Source: Liolophura sinensis (lineage: Eukaryota > Mollusca > Polyplacophora > Chitonida > Chitonidae). From it: a DNA stretch of 64,000 nt. Positions within the stretch are counted from its first letter, which is position 1; every line of letters starts with the position of its first letter. Below, one piece after another: positions 34,165 to 44,672 of the stretch. The stretch is taken from NCBI RefSeq assembly GCF_032854445.1, contig NC_088303.1, forward strand, positions 7,139,501 through 7,203,500, in the 5' to 3' direction. The notes below the pieces were generated by a model, which searched no databases, was not told where the DNA came from, and saw only the letters and a list, made by a program, of their open reading frames with translations. The position numbers and the translations under genes were made by a program.

Positions 34165-34730
34165 TGGCCAATCATCACCCAGAAAGACTCGTTGACAGAT
34201 GACAAGCCAAAACATCACCGCCGAAGACTCAGTAATAGATGACAAACCCACATGTGGTCAAACATGTCCACGGAAGATTCGTTGACAGATGACAAGCCAA
34301 AACATCGCCGCCGAAGACTCAGTAATAGATGACAAACCCACATGTAGTCAAACATGTCCACGGAAGATTCGTTGACAGATGACAAGCCAAAACATCACCG
34401 CCGAAGACTCAGTAATAGATGACAAACCCACATGTGGTCAAACATCTCCACGGAAGATTCGTTGACAGATGACAAGCCAAAACATCACCGCCGAAGACTC
34501 AGTAATAGATGACAAACCCACGTGTGGTCAAACATCTCCACGGAAGATTCGTTGACAGATGACAAGCCAAAGCATCAAAGCCGAAGACTCAGTAATAGAT
34601 GACAAACCCACATGTGGTCAAACATCTCCACGGAAGATTCGTTGACAGATGACAGGCCACAACATTACCACCAAAGACTGGTTGACACGTGCAACGCCCA
34701 AAATCTCCAGGCCAGATTCGTTAGACCTTG
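34165..34730 (+). repeat. 90-bp satellite built of 40- and 50-bp halves
   Basis: GTTGACAGATGACAAGCC starts units at 34,191, 34,281, 34,371, 34,461 and 34,551, and a degenerate one at 34,641, an exact 90-bp period. Each unit has two related halves, GACAGATGACAAGCC...GAAGACTC and AATAGATGACAAACCC...GAAGATTC, so it is a dimer. Partial halves fade out on both sides. All six frames are closed within the unit or soon after. Confidence 0.97.
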
Positions 34731-35755
34731 TAGATGTGAGAGTAATTTCTGCCAGCATATACGTTATTTAGCTATGACAACTTGACCACATGCCTGCCAC
34801 GCTATGCCTTGGTAAGAGTAGGTTTATGAACGTAGATTTGACACCAACAGACGAACCAAAATAAACTTGCTTTGGTAACTGCAACAAGCACGTTCGCCCA
34901 TCAAGCGTCGATGTTACACGAACATGTACATGTTGTGTTCCTTCTTCGAAGTATTAGCAGATTGATCAGATGTTTAATATTTCCAAGGCCAAGTAACTGC
35001 TAATGGCCAAGGAACTCCACACACCGACAGCTTTACGACCTTGTTTCGTTCAGAGTGGCCTTCGATTACTCCGTAATCATGGGGTCATTCATTCACCATG
35101 GGGCTGTCAAAAATGATAACCCGTCTTAATAAAAACGAGTAACCACTCTGTTGTCAATACCCGTATGTAATAGCCAAGACACAAATGATACATATGTATA
35201 CCACTCACATCAGGTGCACATCACGAACTATTCCTGACAGGCACTATTGTGTGCTTCTCCAGGCTTGAAATGTTTCCACGAGTTATTAAATTTAAGTTTA
35301 GCCCTTAGTCGATTCAAACTCATTTCCGTCTAGAATTTACAAAACTGCCTTCAGTTTGACTTAAGTAAAAAAAAAACACAGTAGATCTTTACGACCTAAA
35401 GGTACTCTGCCACAGGAATAACAAACGACCTAAGATTCTGTACATAGCAATGTATTGTGTAAATATCGTTTCCTTCATGTGTTTGTTAAGGATGAAAGAG
35501 GTCATGCTTCAAAGTTTGAAACTCATTGAGTTTAAATCTTGATGAACTAACCTGATATATTAATCTCTGTGGGGTGTGCGGATAATCCCTACGGGAAAAG
35601 TAAGCCAATTTCAAGCAAATACTTGTCCACATATCAACATGGCGTTTGTCAATAAATACTAAAAGCATTCATCTCTTGCCTTACAATTATTTTTGCTATC
35701 TTAATATGGCTAAACTCATCTAACCTCTGGATTTTTAAGATGGCTAAAAACAGTA
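34731..35755. other. Unassigned sequence
   Basis: No gene or repeat recognised apart from a short A-run at 35,367-35,376. Confidence 0.4.
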
Positions 35756-35759
35756 AAGG

Positions 35760-36243
35760 ATGGAGGATGGCTGTGAAGACTGGGGCTGTGGTTACATCAG
35801 AATTCTCTGGGAAATGACTGTCAGGACTGAGACAGTGGTTACATCAGTCAGTCTGAGAAATGCTGTGGAGACTGGGGCCGTGGTTACATCTGTTGGCCCC
35901 GGAGATGGCTGTGGGTACGTCAATTGGTTTGGGAGATCCACGTCAGGACCGAGGCTGTGAGTACATCAGATGCTCCCGGAGATGGCTGTCAAGACTGAGG
36001 CCGTGATTACATCTGTTGGTCCCGGAGGTGGCTGTGAAAACATTGGCTGGTGTTACAGGTACATCAGTTCGTCTGTGACTTGGCTATCAGGACTGAGGCT
36101 GTAGTTACATCAGTTGGTCGGAGAGATAGCGACTGCTGCTGTGCTTACATCAGAGGCTAGGAGAGATGACTGTCAGGAATAAAGCTGTGGTTACATCAGT
36201 TGATCTGTGTAATGACTGGATTGAGGTGGTGTTTACATCAGTT
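35760..36243 (+). repeat. About 45-bp minisatellite, 11 diverged copies
   Basis: The core GACTGAGGCTGTGGTTACAT then CAGTTGGTC.GGAGATGGCT recurs. TTACATCAG-type words start at about 35,791, 35,838, 35,883, 35,914, 35,961, 36,005, 36,058, 36,103, 36,144, 36,190 and 36,231, mostly 41-53 bp apart. It is richer in G than its surroundings. Confidence 0.9.
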
Positions 36244-37119
36244 TTACTTAGATTTTAGTCCCTTGTTTTTAATAGATTTCCATGAGGCACTTTCCAACGG
36301 ATCTTAATATAAAAAAAACCATAGTGTCTTAATTTTTACGGTTTGTTAAAAGTTTGTGATGCATTTTTGGAAGACGTAATAATACCACAAAAAATACGAT
36401 TCAAACTTCTCAGCGGGTTATAGAATCGTGTGTATGAAGTATAGGATATGCTCTTGTTATGACAGGATGGAAACGGAAGTGCTATGGGGCATGAACTCCT
36501 TAGGTCTTCAAAATCTGGAGTATGTGCAAGGATAAATTATTCCTTGTGATTGTTAATCATTGTCATACAGAAGCAACCCTTGTCTCATTATGTACGTTTA
36601 GCAAGGTTCGGGTTTGTACATTCTCTCTCTAGAATCACGGGTACTTTACCTCCCAAGCAACGTCTATCTGGGAAAGCCATGAGTTATCACTGGAGTGTTG
36701 CGTAACTTTGTCATAATGTCACTTGAAAGTGACCAAGAATCAGTGCCTTCATTTCAATTTAAAAAGAAATGTCAAACGAGGGATTCATAGGTTACTTATA
36801 CTCTTTATAGTTCAGTGTGACAATTGAAAATTATTCTATTTGTCACCAGTTCAGACTAAATATATGGCTGCACTGATAAATATCCACTGAACACACAGAG
36901 AAATCCAATTTCCTGGCTTCAAAAATGTTTTTCTCATAAATCTAGCGTCCCATCACCCTCCCAGTTGCACGTACAAAAATTACACCATGCACGGTGATTC
37001 ACGTGCATCACATTTCAAACCAAATATAGTCCGTCATATAGTACTTCGTTTCAAACAACATCAAACTTTAAACTACCGCACGTTGGAACCATTATATAAT
37101 CATATACGTGTCTCTTGTG
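36244..37119. other. Unassigned sequence
   Basis: No gene or repeat recognised. Confidence 0.4.
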
Positions 37120-37122
37120 GCA

Positions 37123-37412
37123 CGTTAATATCTTTACGTTTTTGAATTAGTTTTCTAAGTAAGGGTAAAATTTGAAGTATTAGCGGATTTTTACATTTAT
37201 TGTTCCTTATTGTCAGAAGGCAAGAGAGGGAGTCACTACATATCACTGCCTTCTGGGCACGCCCAGAAGAAGCGAATGACAAGGCCAGGAGTATGTCCCT
37301 GGTCCCGGCAGAGAAGATTGAAAATGAGGATGAAAGACGAAGAGAAGAGACCCACTGTTCCAAGACAGCCGCTAACGCAGTCCTGTCTCCATCCTTTGAC
37401 CCATCAGTGTAT
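37123..37412 (-). pseudogene. LINE ORF2 RNase H remnant
   Basis: RNase H degrades the RNA strand of the replication hybrid. TDGSKDGDRTALAAVLEQW (first catalytic Asp) at about 37,350-37,408 leads to AGTRDILLALSFASSGRAQ, CSDSLSCLLTIRNN (Asp of SDS, about 37,200-37,240) and ILPLLRKLIQKRKDIN. Sequence then departs from the family. The final third with the last catalytic residues is missing. A one-base shift lies at its start. Confidence 0.82.
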
Positions 37413-37649
37413 ATAAATTTATATTCGGGAAATGAGGTTTCATTTCATCAAAATGTTGCTGAATTATAAGATGATTTGTATTCAGGTTGTGGAAGAAGCC
37501 AGGGAGGAGGCCTCGGAAAAGACAGAAAGAAGCCATATCTTTTAGTTTCACGTCACCTTCCACAATACAGTCCCGCATACAAAGACCAAACTAAAGAATC
37601 TTGTTAGAACACTTATAAAATTGATCTACATATAATGGATTAAAAACAC

Positions 37650-38935
37650 AGTCGAAAGTAAGGTTTGATGAATGAGCTTTAAGCTTTGTAGCATATTGAA
37701 GGCCTAGTTTGATACGTCTGTTATATAAAGGAAGGCTCGTTAGCCTCTACGTATAAACTCGCTATTGGTGAGTTCCTAAAAGCACCAATACTGAGCCTAA
37801 AATCTTGGTGATGGACAGGGTCCAACATTTTATGTACAACTTCCTAGCGGAACCGTAAATGATGGATCCATAGTCAAATTTAGACCTCACTAGAGAACGA
37901 TATAGGTTCAATGAAACAGATGGGTCAGTACCCTAATCAGTGCTAGACACGACCTTGATTATATCGAAAGCCTTTGTACATTTAGCTTTAAGCATTTTTA
38001 TATGACATATAAACGATAATTTATTATCAAATATTATACCCCAAAATTTAGTTTCACCTACAATTTTAGCTGTTTATCATAGAATTTTACATCAGGGTCA
38101 AGATGAAATTTCCGTTTATTACAAAAATAAATATCGACGTCCTTAAATGTTGAAAACCTAAAATCGTTTTCAGTTGCCCATTTCTCGATCTTATTGAGAA
38201 AACCTGTCGCTGACGTTCGATGTTATATGTTTAGCACGACGGCATATAAGGAAATCATCCATGTATAAAGAACCCCCTGTGCCAGATGTTGATGTTTCAG
38301 CTAAGCTATTTATTTTATGCTAAACAATGTTGGCGATAATATACTTCCCTGAGGAACACCCGTTTCCTGGTCATAGAAGTCAGAAAGAGTGGGCCCCACT
38401 CAGACCTTAAACTGACCATCAGAGCAAAATTCTGACATCAATACTGGTAATCGACCTTTAACGCCTATATCAGAAATCTCCTTTAAAATACCATACTTCC
38501 ATGTGGTCTCGTAGACCTTTTCAAAAAATATCGATACCACAAGTTCATTATTAATAAAACCATCCTGAAGGAATGTTTCAAATCGAACAAGGTGATATAA
38601 AGTTGATCAACCTTGCCGGAAACCACACTGTATGTTAGAAAGTAACGTGTTGGTTTCAAGAAACCAGACCAGTCTATCATTTATCATCCGTTCCATAGTC
38701 TCAGAGACACAGCTTGTAAGAGCTATGGGACGGTAATTAGACCTATGGGCATGCTTTTTGTCCGGTTTGGGGGCCGGGATGATACACGCCTCAATCCACG
38801 AGGGTGGAAAATTACCATTTATCCAAATATCATCAAGCAAGTCCAAAGGACTCTCACGTGGCTCAGGCCAATATGCGTGATCAGGACCACAATCAGTATC
38901 GTGGGCCTTTTTATGCAGTTTTAAGTTCATGGATA
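37650..38935 (-). pseudogene. LINE ORF2 reverse transcriptase pseudogene
   Basis: The domain copied element RNA into DNA. An open stretch of 107 codons (38,607-38,930) shows DDIWINGNFPPSWIEACIIP, PKPDKKHAHRSNYRPIALTS, METMERMINDRL-like residues and NIQCGFRQG, the early fingers motifs. Motif A near 38,505-38,540 reads VSIFFEKVYETTW where relatives have FFDLEKAYDTTW, so the catalytic Asp is lost. Motif B, ETGVPQGSILSPTLF (about 38,330-38,372), is intact. Motif C is YMDD (38,254-38,265) instead of the usual YVDD or YADD. Thumb-like sequence continues to about 37,680 with stops. Inactive. Confidence 0.87.
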
Positions 38936-39129
38936 TTGAAATGACGATTATAATCTTCTAAATTTTGAAAAGAAAAGAGGCAATTTATTTTTCCCCTGAT
39001 TCTTAGCATGTTGAAGTTCCTTAGAGTAATTGTCAGAAGATTTCTTGGAAATTGTCTCAGCTAATTTATTAGCTATATCGGATAGAGAAATTAATACATT
39101 GTCTCCATCTTTTAAATGCTAAACTTTAG

Positions 39130-39545
39130 ATTTATTTTTTTTTTGAGGGAAATGGTCACTATCACAAAGTATTATGTACTTTCCAAGAAAAATCAAGACG
39201 AAGTAAGATCAGAATAAACGCCAAACCTGGGCGTAAATAGATATTAGAACAATTATTAAATAACACGGTTCCTCCTTAGATAAGAAGTCTTCCAGTATTT
39301 TGCCCTTATTATTTATGTCATTACTGCCTCGTAGGGGGTATGTATCCAGAGCAACAGGACTGTGAATAATATTATTTATAAAGATAGGAGGGCCGCCGGC
39401 AGTTAGCTTTTCTTCATTTGCATAAGTGCTGTATGATAATTAATTGTTAAGAGTTATTTTGTCTTTGTCAGATATCTCCAGGTGAATTTCTCGAATAGAA
39501 AGGGCAATATGATTTAATGATTGGACTAGCTGTGTTATTTAAATA
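39130..39545 (-). pseudogene. LINE ORF2 endonuclease remnant (APE-like)
   Basis: This domain nicks the target DNA to prime reverse transcription. ALSIREIHLEISDKDKITLN (about 39,455-39,515) covers the strand with the catalytic Glu. It is followed by ANEEKLTAGGPPIFINN and HSPVALDT, after which SNDINNKGKILEDFLSKEE comes too early; roughly 100 residues of the middle are deleted. The C-terminal SDH motif survives as CDSDHFP near 39,150-39,170 after LDFSWKVHNTL and a one-base frameshift. The domain cannot be active. Confidence 0.72.
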
Positions 39546-39600
39546 AAGTTTACCTAAAGACCTCAACAAGTTCACTGTATAATTTTGTCATGTATATACA

Positions 39601-40835
39601 CTACCGAGGGCGACATATAAGAGATTTATCTTTATGTTTGGACCGAGGACGACACTTCCTTGGAGATCGGTTGGAAGATCCCCCTGGTGCGGAGGATATT
39701 ATCCATGACATTCACATGACGTCCTCCAACGAAAGGTTTTAACGCGATCCCAAATGGCCTTAGAGGAATGTCACTTGGTTTATTACGTTTATTATTATCA
39801 TTATTATTATGAGATATACTTTCGGACTTACTCTTGGCATTATTTTTTTGGAGTGATTAGGTTCAGGTTAATGAGTTTGTTCTGTATTTAGGGGTTTCAT
39901 CTGTTGTATTGAATTGGTCTAGTTTTAGCAAAAACTACCCACAGGTTGTGTAGAACGTTGCACAGAGGTAGATTTAGGTTTGTCGTTTGCAGTGGACAAA
40001 GTCACTGAAGCTGGAATAACAACAAATGCTACGCGCTTGACCATATTGGCAAAAAAAGGCTGCAGAGAAGTATTAGAGGTCGAGACCAGTTTGCTGGCCT
40101 CCTGATAAGGTATATTGTTTTTAATTTTTAAATTATCTGTCTTCCCTAATGAAAAGCGGACAGTCTTTAGAAGGGACCGTGTGATCTCTACCGCAACTCC
40201 AACATTTAGCTGTGTAGCTGTAATCGAAAACATATGGACTTCAGAAAAAGTAATACCTGGGATGTATTACTACACTAGCTTTGTAGACCTACAGGCCAAT
40301 GTAGACATGCGACAAAATGGAGGTAGAAGTAAACGTCAGTATGTATATGAGGATGTTACCGGCTTTCTTTGTAGTGAAGCGCCTCACCCTGGTAACACCC
40401 CATGACATCATTTCTGTACAAATTTCCTCTGCCGATAGGCCAATGATATCTTCATCCGTCACGAACTATGCCCTAACTGCTATTTAGTGAGTTCTGAGGG
40501 GATGTGTAGACAGATATATCCGACATTTTGTTAATAAATTTTTGGACTGCTGTTTCCGGAAGCATTCAGAGAGGATGTCTCTGGACCTCAGTTTTCTAAC
40601 GTTTTTCAAAGCGCCTGCTAGTTTTTTTTTTAAGACAAAGGGATGAATTTTCGAGGCCGGCTTTTGTTCACTCTTAGTTGAGAGACCAATGAAAGCCGAT
40701 CAACTGTACCAGTCTATTGTCTACAGAGCCCAATAAATCGTCCAACTTCCTCTTTTGATCAGCATTTAAAGTTGGCTGAGAGGGAGACCTGATAGATACA
40801 TTTAAGACATTTGTAGAAAGATTTAAGAAAGACAT
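39601..40835 (-). pseudogene. LINE ORF1 (gag-like, zinc knuckle) pseudogene
   Basis: ORF1 proteins of this LINE type bind the element RNA and form the retrotransposition particle. The frame opens MSFLNLSTNVLNVSI at 40,835 and stays open for about 54 codons. After a shift, RVRRFTTKKAGNILIY lies near 40,330-40,400. A zinc-knuckle-like KCWSCGRDHTVPSKDCPLF follows (about 40,155-40,207; Cys-x2-Cys-x3-His-x6-Cys), then LKIKNNIPYQEASKL. A basic, serine-rich end NRSPRKCRPRSKHKDKS closes at a stop at 39,601. At least three frameshifts and several stops interrupt it. The start codon is chosen because the upstream frame gives no recognisable extension. Confidence 0.72.
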
Positions 40836-40840
40836 GGCAT

Positions 40841-42410
40841 ACATTCAATATAATTTCACCGCGTGCGTTCACCACCGACCATGGGGTGCCCACAAGAGCG
40901 ATGTCCTCATCCTGGGGATACCCAGCATAAAAAAAACACCAAGGGCTGCACATGAGGCAGATGGCCTTAACAAAATGCATAACAAATTCCCCCACAACGA
41001 GCTTCTTCGTCTCCCACCCAATAAAGAGGGTAGCACATTCGACTTGACTGATCCATGAGCCACCGCTTCAAACGTAATCTCAAACAAAAATTGAGAAAAA
41101 AAAACATTTATTCCCTAAAGAGTGATGTTATAGAGAAATTTTGGCACCAGGCACAATCAAGACGTGACCAAGCTGATTGATCGGACTGGGCCCATCCGAC
41201 CACCCATATCTCTTCAAGTAAGGGTCAAAGTAGAGTGTTAGAGGCGAGGATCTGGCGCCCTCAGCCAGCATGTTCCCGTTCTCCTCCATTACGGGTCGCA
41301 ACCATGTCGCTAAACCTGTTGCTTCTCACACAACCGAGAAAGTGTGAGCCTAGTGTATTCACCGAGAGCTCTGGGATAGCCGCCTTTTGCGAGAGGCTTG
41401 GCTTGAAGACTGATGTCCTATTCTTTTCAAGAAGGAGACCCTATGGGGGTAGTCTTCACGTTTGAGAAGTAAGAAGCTCTAACCACAACTTAACCGCTCA
41501 CTCCCTATGCGAACAAATTGTTGGTCCTATAGGCCTTATAGGAAATGTTGTCGGTAAAGCCGACAGTGCAAAAATATGCATTAAAACCACATTAATGACA
41601 AAGTAGATGTACAGTTGGTTCACCCCTATATCCCTCGCCAGCGCCCCCTCCTCTGCCCTCCCCTCCCCCACCCTCCCCCGCCAACGCCACACACACAAAT
41701 GAAGACTACTAGGATAACAGACAAACGATCTTACGGCAATTGGAGGGGCGGGCACACGCCAATGTCCTAAAACACCAACCAACGATCTTACGGCGTTCAG
41801 CCAAGTGTAATGATACGCTGAGCATCAAGTATTGCTGGCATACCAGTCCTCTCCGGTCAGACATAGAGCGCTGAGTCGAGACAAACGTCCAAGTTCAGCT
41901 GATATTGAACTATGCATCACCGTGATCTACCAACACCCGTTACAGATGCCACAGCACAGTGGAAATTAATGTGTTCTCCTCATAGACAACTTTCTTCCCT
42001 ATTTATATCGATTATTTCACCAGCGTTATGATGAAAGTTGCGTGCGGCAAACTACCAAATTTCCGTTTCATAATCTAGATAGAGAAGGGCTGTATATCTT
42101 CGAGGCTATATACGCTGTCCATCAGTTTATCTCCACATCTAACCACCAGGATAATGACAAACTTTGGTGCCAAATTGTTCAAGATTACATCAGTCACGTT
42201 GAAGTCATTCCCAATAGATGGCACTACATCGATTCTGTACAGCTGAAGATCTGTCGAGTGGGTGTTTGGCAATAAATACGGCTGTCTCAATTTTCAGATG
42301 AAATCCGCCTGCAGTTAAATGTCTAGATGATGTCAAGGGTGCCGTTGGAGCTTACGCTTTGTCTGGATGTTATTCTTTGTATTAATTAATACATTAATAC
42401 TCTCATCACC
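40841..42410. other. Unassigned; possible LINE 5' flank, C-rich patch
   Basis: May include the 5' leader of the reverse-strand LINE, but no diagnostic sequence is seen. 41,636-41,690 is very C-rich (CCCTCCCC, CACCCTCCCCC). Frames of 71-94 codons have no recognised domain. Confidence 0.35.
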
Positions 42411-42444
42411 TAAGAGTGATTTACGTCCTACTTCCTGCTACATA

Positions 42445-42643
42445 TATCCCACAGAAAACACTAAGCAGGCAAGAAAAGCAGATAGAAGAAAGTGATATTG
42501 AAATTGGAAAACTACATCCAGGAGAGTGTAACCAGATTAACGACAACAATGTCAGAGTTGTTAAATGGTCAGACGTAGGCAGGCCTTTTGTGAACATAGC
42601 ACAGTTGGGGATTTATCCCACCTGCTCATGCAAAAGTGCTTGA
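42445..42643 (+). pseudogene. Possible piggyBac-type transposase scrap
   Basis: A 75-codon frame from 42,416 contains KTLSRQEKQIEESDIEIGKL, then NNVRVVKWSDVGRPF and NIAQLGIYPTCSCK. In piggyBac-derived transposases a VVKWxDxRxV...S...G..P block follows a K/R-rich linker in the RNase H-like fold, and this order resembles it. Only about 55 residues fit, no DDD residues are covered, and the following sequence does not continue the family. Spurious similarity is a real possibility. Confidence 0.3.
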
Positions 42644-44003
42644 AAAGTAACATCTTAAACCTCCTCCTAGAAAAATGGCTTAAGCATACTTTTGCAAAAA
42701 AATGCACTAGTGTTAATTGCAATTATTTTAGACTTGACTGGTATAGAATTAGCCAAATGTGTTATCATCATAAGTTTTCATTTAAGGTTAAACTTTGTAT
42801 ACGAGACTACCTTGTGTTATTTACTTGAACATTATAATTTTTAAGATTGCTAAATGACCTGGGAAATATTGGCAGAAACGGTTAAAGCGATGACTTTATC
42901 TGCGACCGTGAAAGAATTATTTATTTATGTAATTCTTGTTTAAATTCTTCGGGTACTGGATAATTATATGCAAACTACATGCATCAGTAGCTCTTTGTGA
43001 TTAACTGCCTCAGAGAAGGCCTTGTTAAGATTGTATAGTTCCTCTCAGGATGCACCGACATATAACCCTATACGATCTATAATCAGTGTTCCTTGTCAGG
43101 TTTCTGCTATTAAATGTATTTCTCGACCGGAGGCCTATTCAATTAATGAGCTATTGTGTTGGTTATAACATGTTGAGTGCAGCCACATAGAGATAACACC
43201 CTGTGACATAGGCGGAATAGGTCACCCACGGGAAATAACCTTTATAAAGCACTTGACATGTGATTCACCGTGCTGATGTAGCGTGCCCATGGACATGTAA
43301 TTAATCCCATTGTTTGCACCAATTAATCTGGGTCCATCCACCTATACTTTTATGTTTTTTCTTCATCCTGGCGGCAGCGAGGACGTTTGGAGATGGAGAT
43401 TTTAGCCATCATGATAAAATGCCCTCTCCCCCCCCTCCAACCCAGCTGAAAAGAGATGAAGGTTACCACCTACCGCCTGAACACCCCCCCCCCCCACCGC
43501 TGATTTCAACTCAGTACATACTTTTTTCACACCTTTCGTGTACTTGCTGATGTCAACTGACTTGTTGCTGATCTAAACTCATTACTTTTCACACCTTTCA
43601 GGTCATAATTGTTTTCAACATTTATCACTCTAGATAGGTATATATATGTATAAGTTATGCTGTAGGTCATGTGGTTTAAGAATGGTATAAGAAGCTATAC
43701 CGAAACGTTACCAGCTAATAAAAACATGAGTTGTTATCCATAAGAAACCTGTCTGTTCACCTATACAACCCCAGCTCCTATATGCCTCTCAAAGAAGTTA
43801 TGCCTCTCAAAGGAGTAAAAGAGTGACGATAAAATATTGTGGTACATCTAGATGTACCTAAGAACTGGAATATATATATTTTTTGTTTACACTTCTCTGC
43901 TTGTGTTGAATGCTATAATTAAGAAATATACTTTAATACAAAATCTGCCTTGCCTCTAAATCACTAGAAGAATCCCGCTAAATTCACTTATGATCTTAAG
44001 GTC
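42644..44003. other. Unassigned sequence with C-runs
   Basis: 42,700-42,775 resembles 6,440-6,530. C-runs occur at 43,428-43,436 and 43,484-43,497. A 78-codon frame (43,314-43,550) owes its proline stretches to these runs. Confidence 0.4.
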
Positions 44004-44104
44004 GTCCGTGGCTTAGTTAAATGCCCGCTGGCGCAGCGGAGTGACCAAAGGCGCTCTCGTCCCATGCGATCGCTGTGAGTTCACGTTTAGCTAATTCCAG
44101 TGTC
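44004..44104 (+). mobile_element. SINE S1 head fragment
   Basis: GTCCGTGGCTTAGTT, GGCGCAGCGGAGTGACC and GCGATCGCTGTGAGTTCA give the tRNA-derived head. The body and tail are absent. Confidence 0.75.
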
Positions 44105-44349
44105 CTTTCTTGTTGAACTTTGTAATAATTCTGTAGGCCCTTCGCTAAAAGTCGTTGAATTACCACAAACAACCCCTTGATGAGAAAATAAATGTGAATG
44201 TTGCAGTACTGGACAACTGTTCGTGCTTTTTATATTTTAAAAAAAATTTGAACTAAATTCATGGCATGCCAAATATATTTTTTCGAAAATTACAAATATG
44301 TGCGTAAACATGTAAGCCACGGCCATGAGTGATTTACAGGTATTTTGTT

Positions 44350-44672
44350 TTCATAATAACAGCTACATATTCAGAGGCAGTTCAAAACATTATTGATCTA
44401 TGCCTACTTGAGGTTCAATTCCAGAAAATCTTGGTAAGCAGATATGGAGAGCTCAGTGATCTATCATCTTTGTAAGCGCTGGTTCTCATCTTTAGGCTGC
44501 CTCAGAGAGGATGCATTGTCTCAAGACGAGAGAATAATTGAAGGCCACTTGGAAGGTAATAGGATCGTAAATCTAGCGGCGTGCCGAGATAGGTCCCAGT
44601 GATGAGCAGCTAGATTAGGCGAGCAATTATGGAAAGGTTAATCATCCAGTAAATCTGGTTATATAAACTGGG
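44350..44672 (+). mobile_element. Putative SINE S3, second copy
   Basis: GAGGTTCAATTCCAG (B-box-like), CTCAGTGATCTATCATC, TTGTCTCAAGACGAGAGAAT, GAAGGCCACTT, GCGAGCAATTATGGAAAGG and AGTAAATCTGGTTATATAAA match the 32.0 and 50.7 kb copies in order. Confidence 0.55.

Larger units (their letters stand above)
37120..40840 (-). mobile_element. Degenerate jockey-like non-LTR retrotransposon (LINE)
   Basis: Read on the reverse strand the element runs ORF1 (zinc knuckle), endonuclease, reverse transcriptase and RNase H in the order usual for jockey-like LINEs with an RNase H. Those elements copy themselves by target-primed reverse transcription. Sequence left of about 37,120 no longer matches, so the RNase H end, the 3' UTR and the tail are missing. 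The endonuclease has a large internal deletion. Many frameshifts and stops are present. The 5' UTR, if any, would extend right of 40,840 but is not recognised. All short forward frames in this span are shadows. Confidence 0.88.

Noticed and set aside
34165-34730. Tandem coding repeat (90 is a multiple of 3)
   Set aside because: Stops such as the TGA in ACAGATGAC and AATAGATGAC close the forward frames, and reverse frames also close within about one unit.
40759-41087. 72-78-codon frames near the LINE 5' end as extra LINE coding sequence
   Set aside because: Their sequence does not resemble ORF1 proteins; the recognisable ORF1 start lies at 40,835 in another frame.
43314-43550. Proline-rich 78-codon frame
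   Set aside because: The proline runs derive from C homopolymers.
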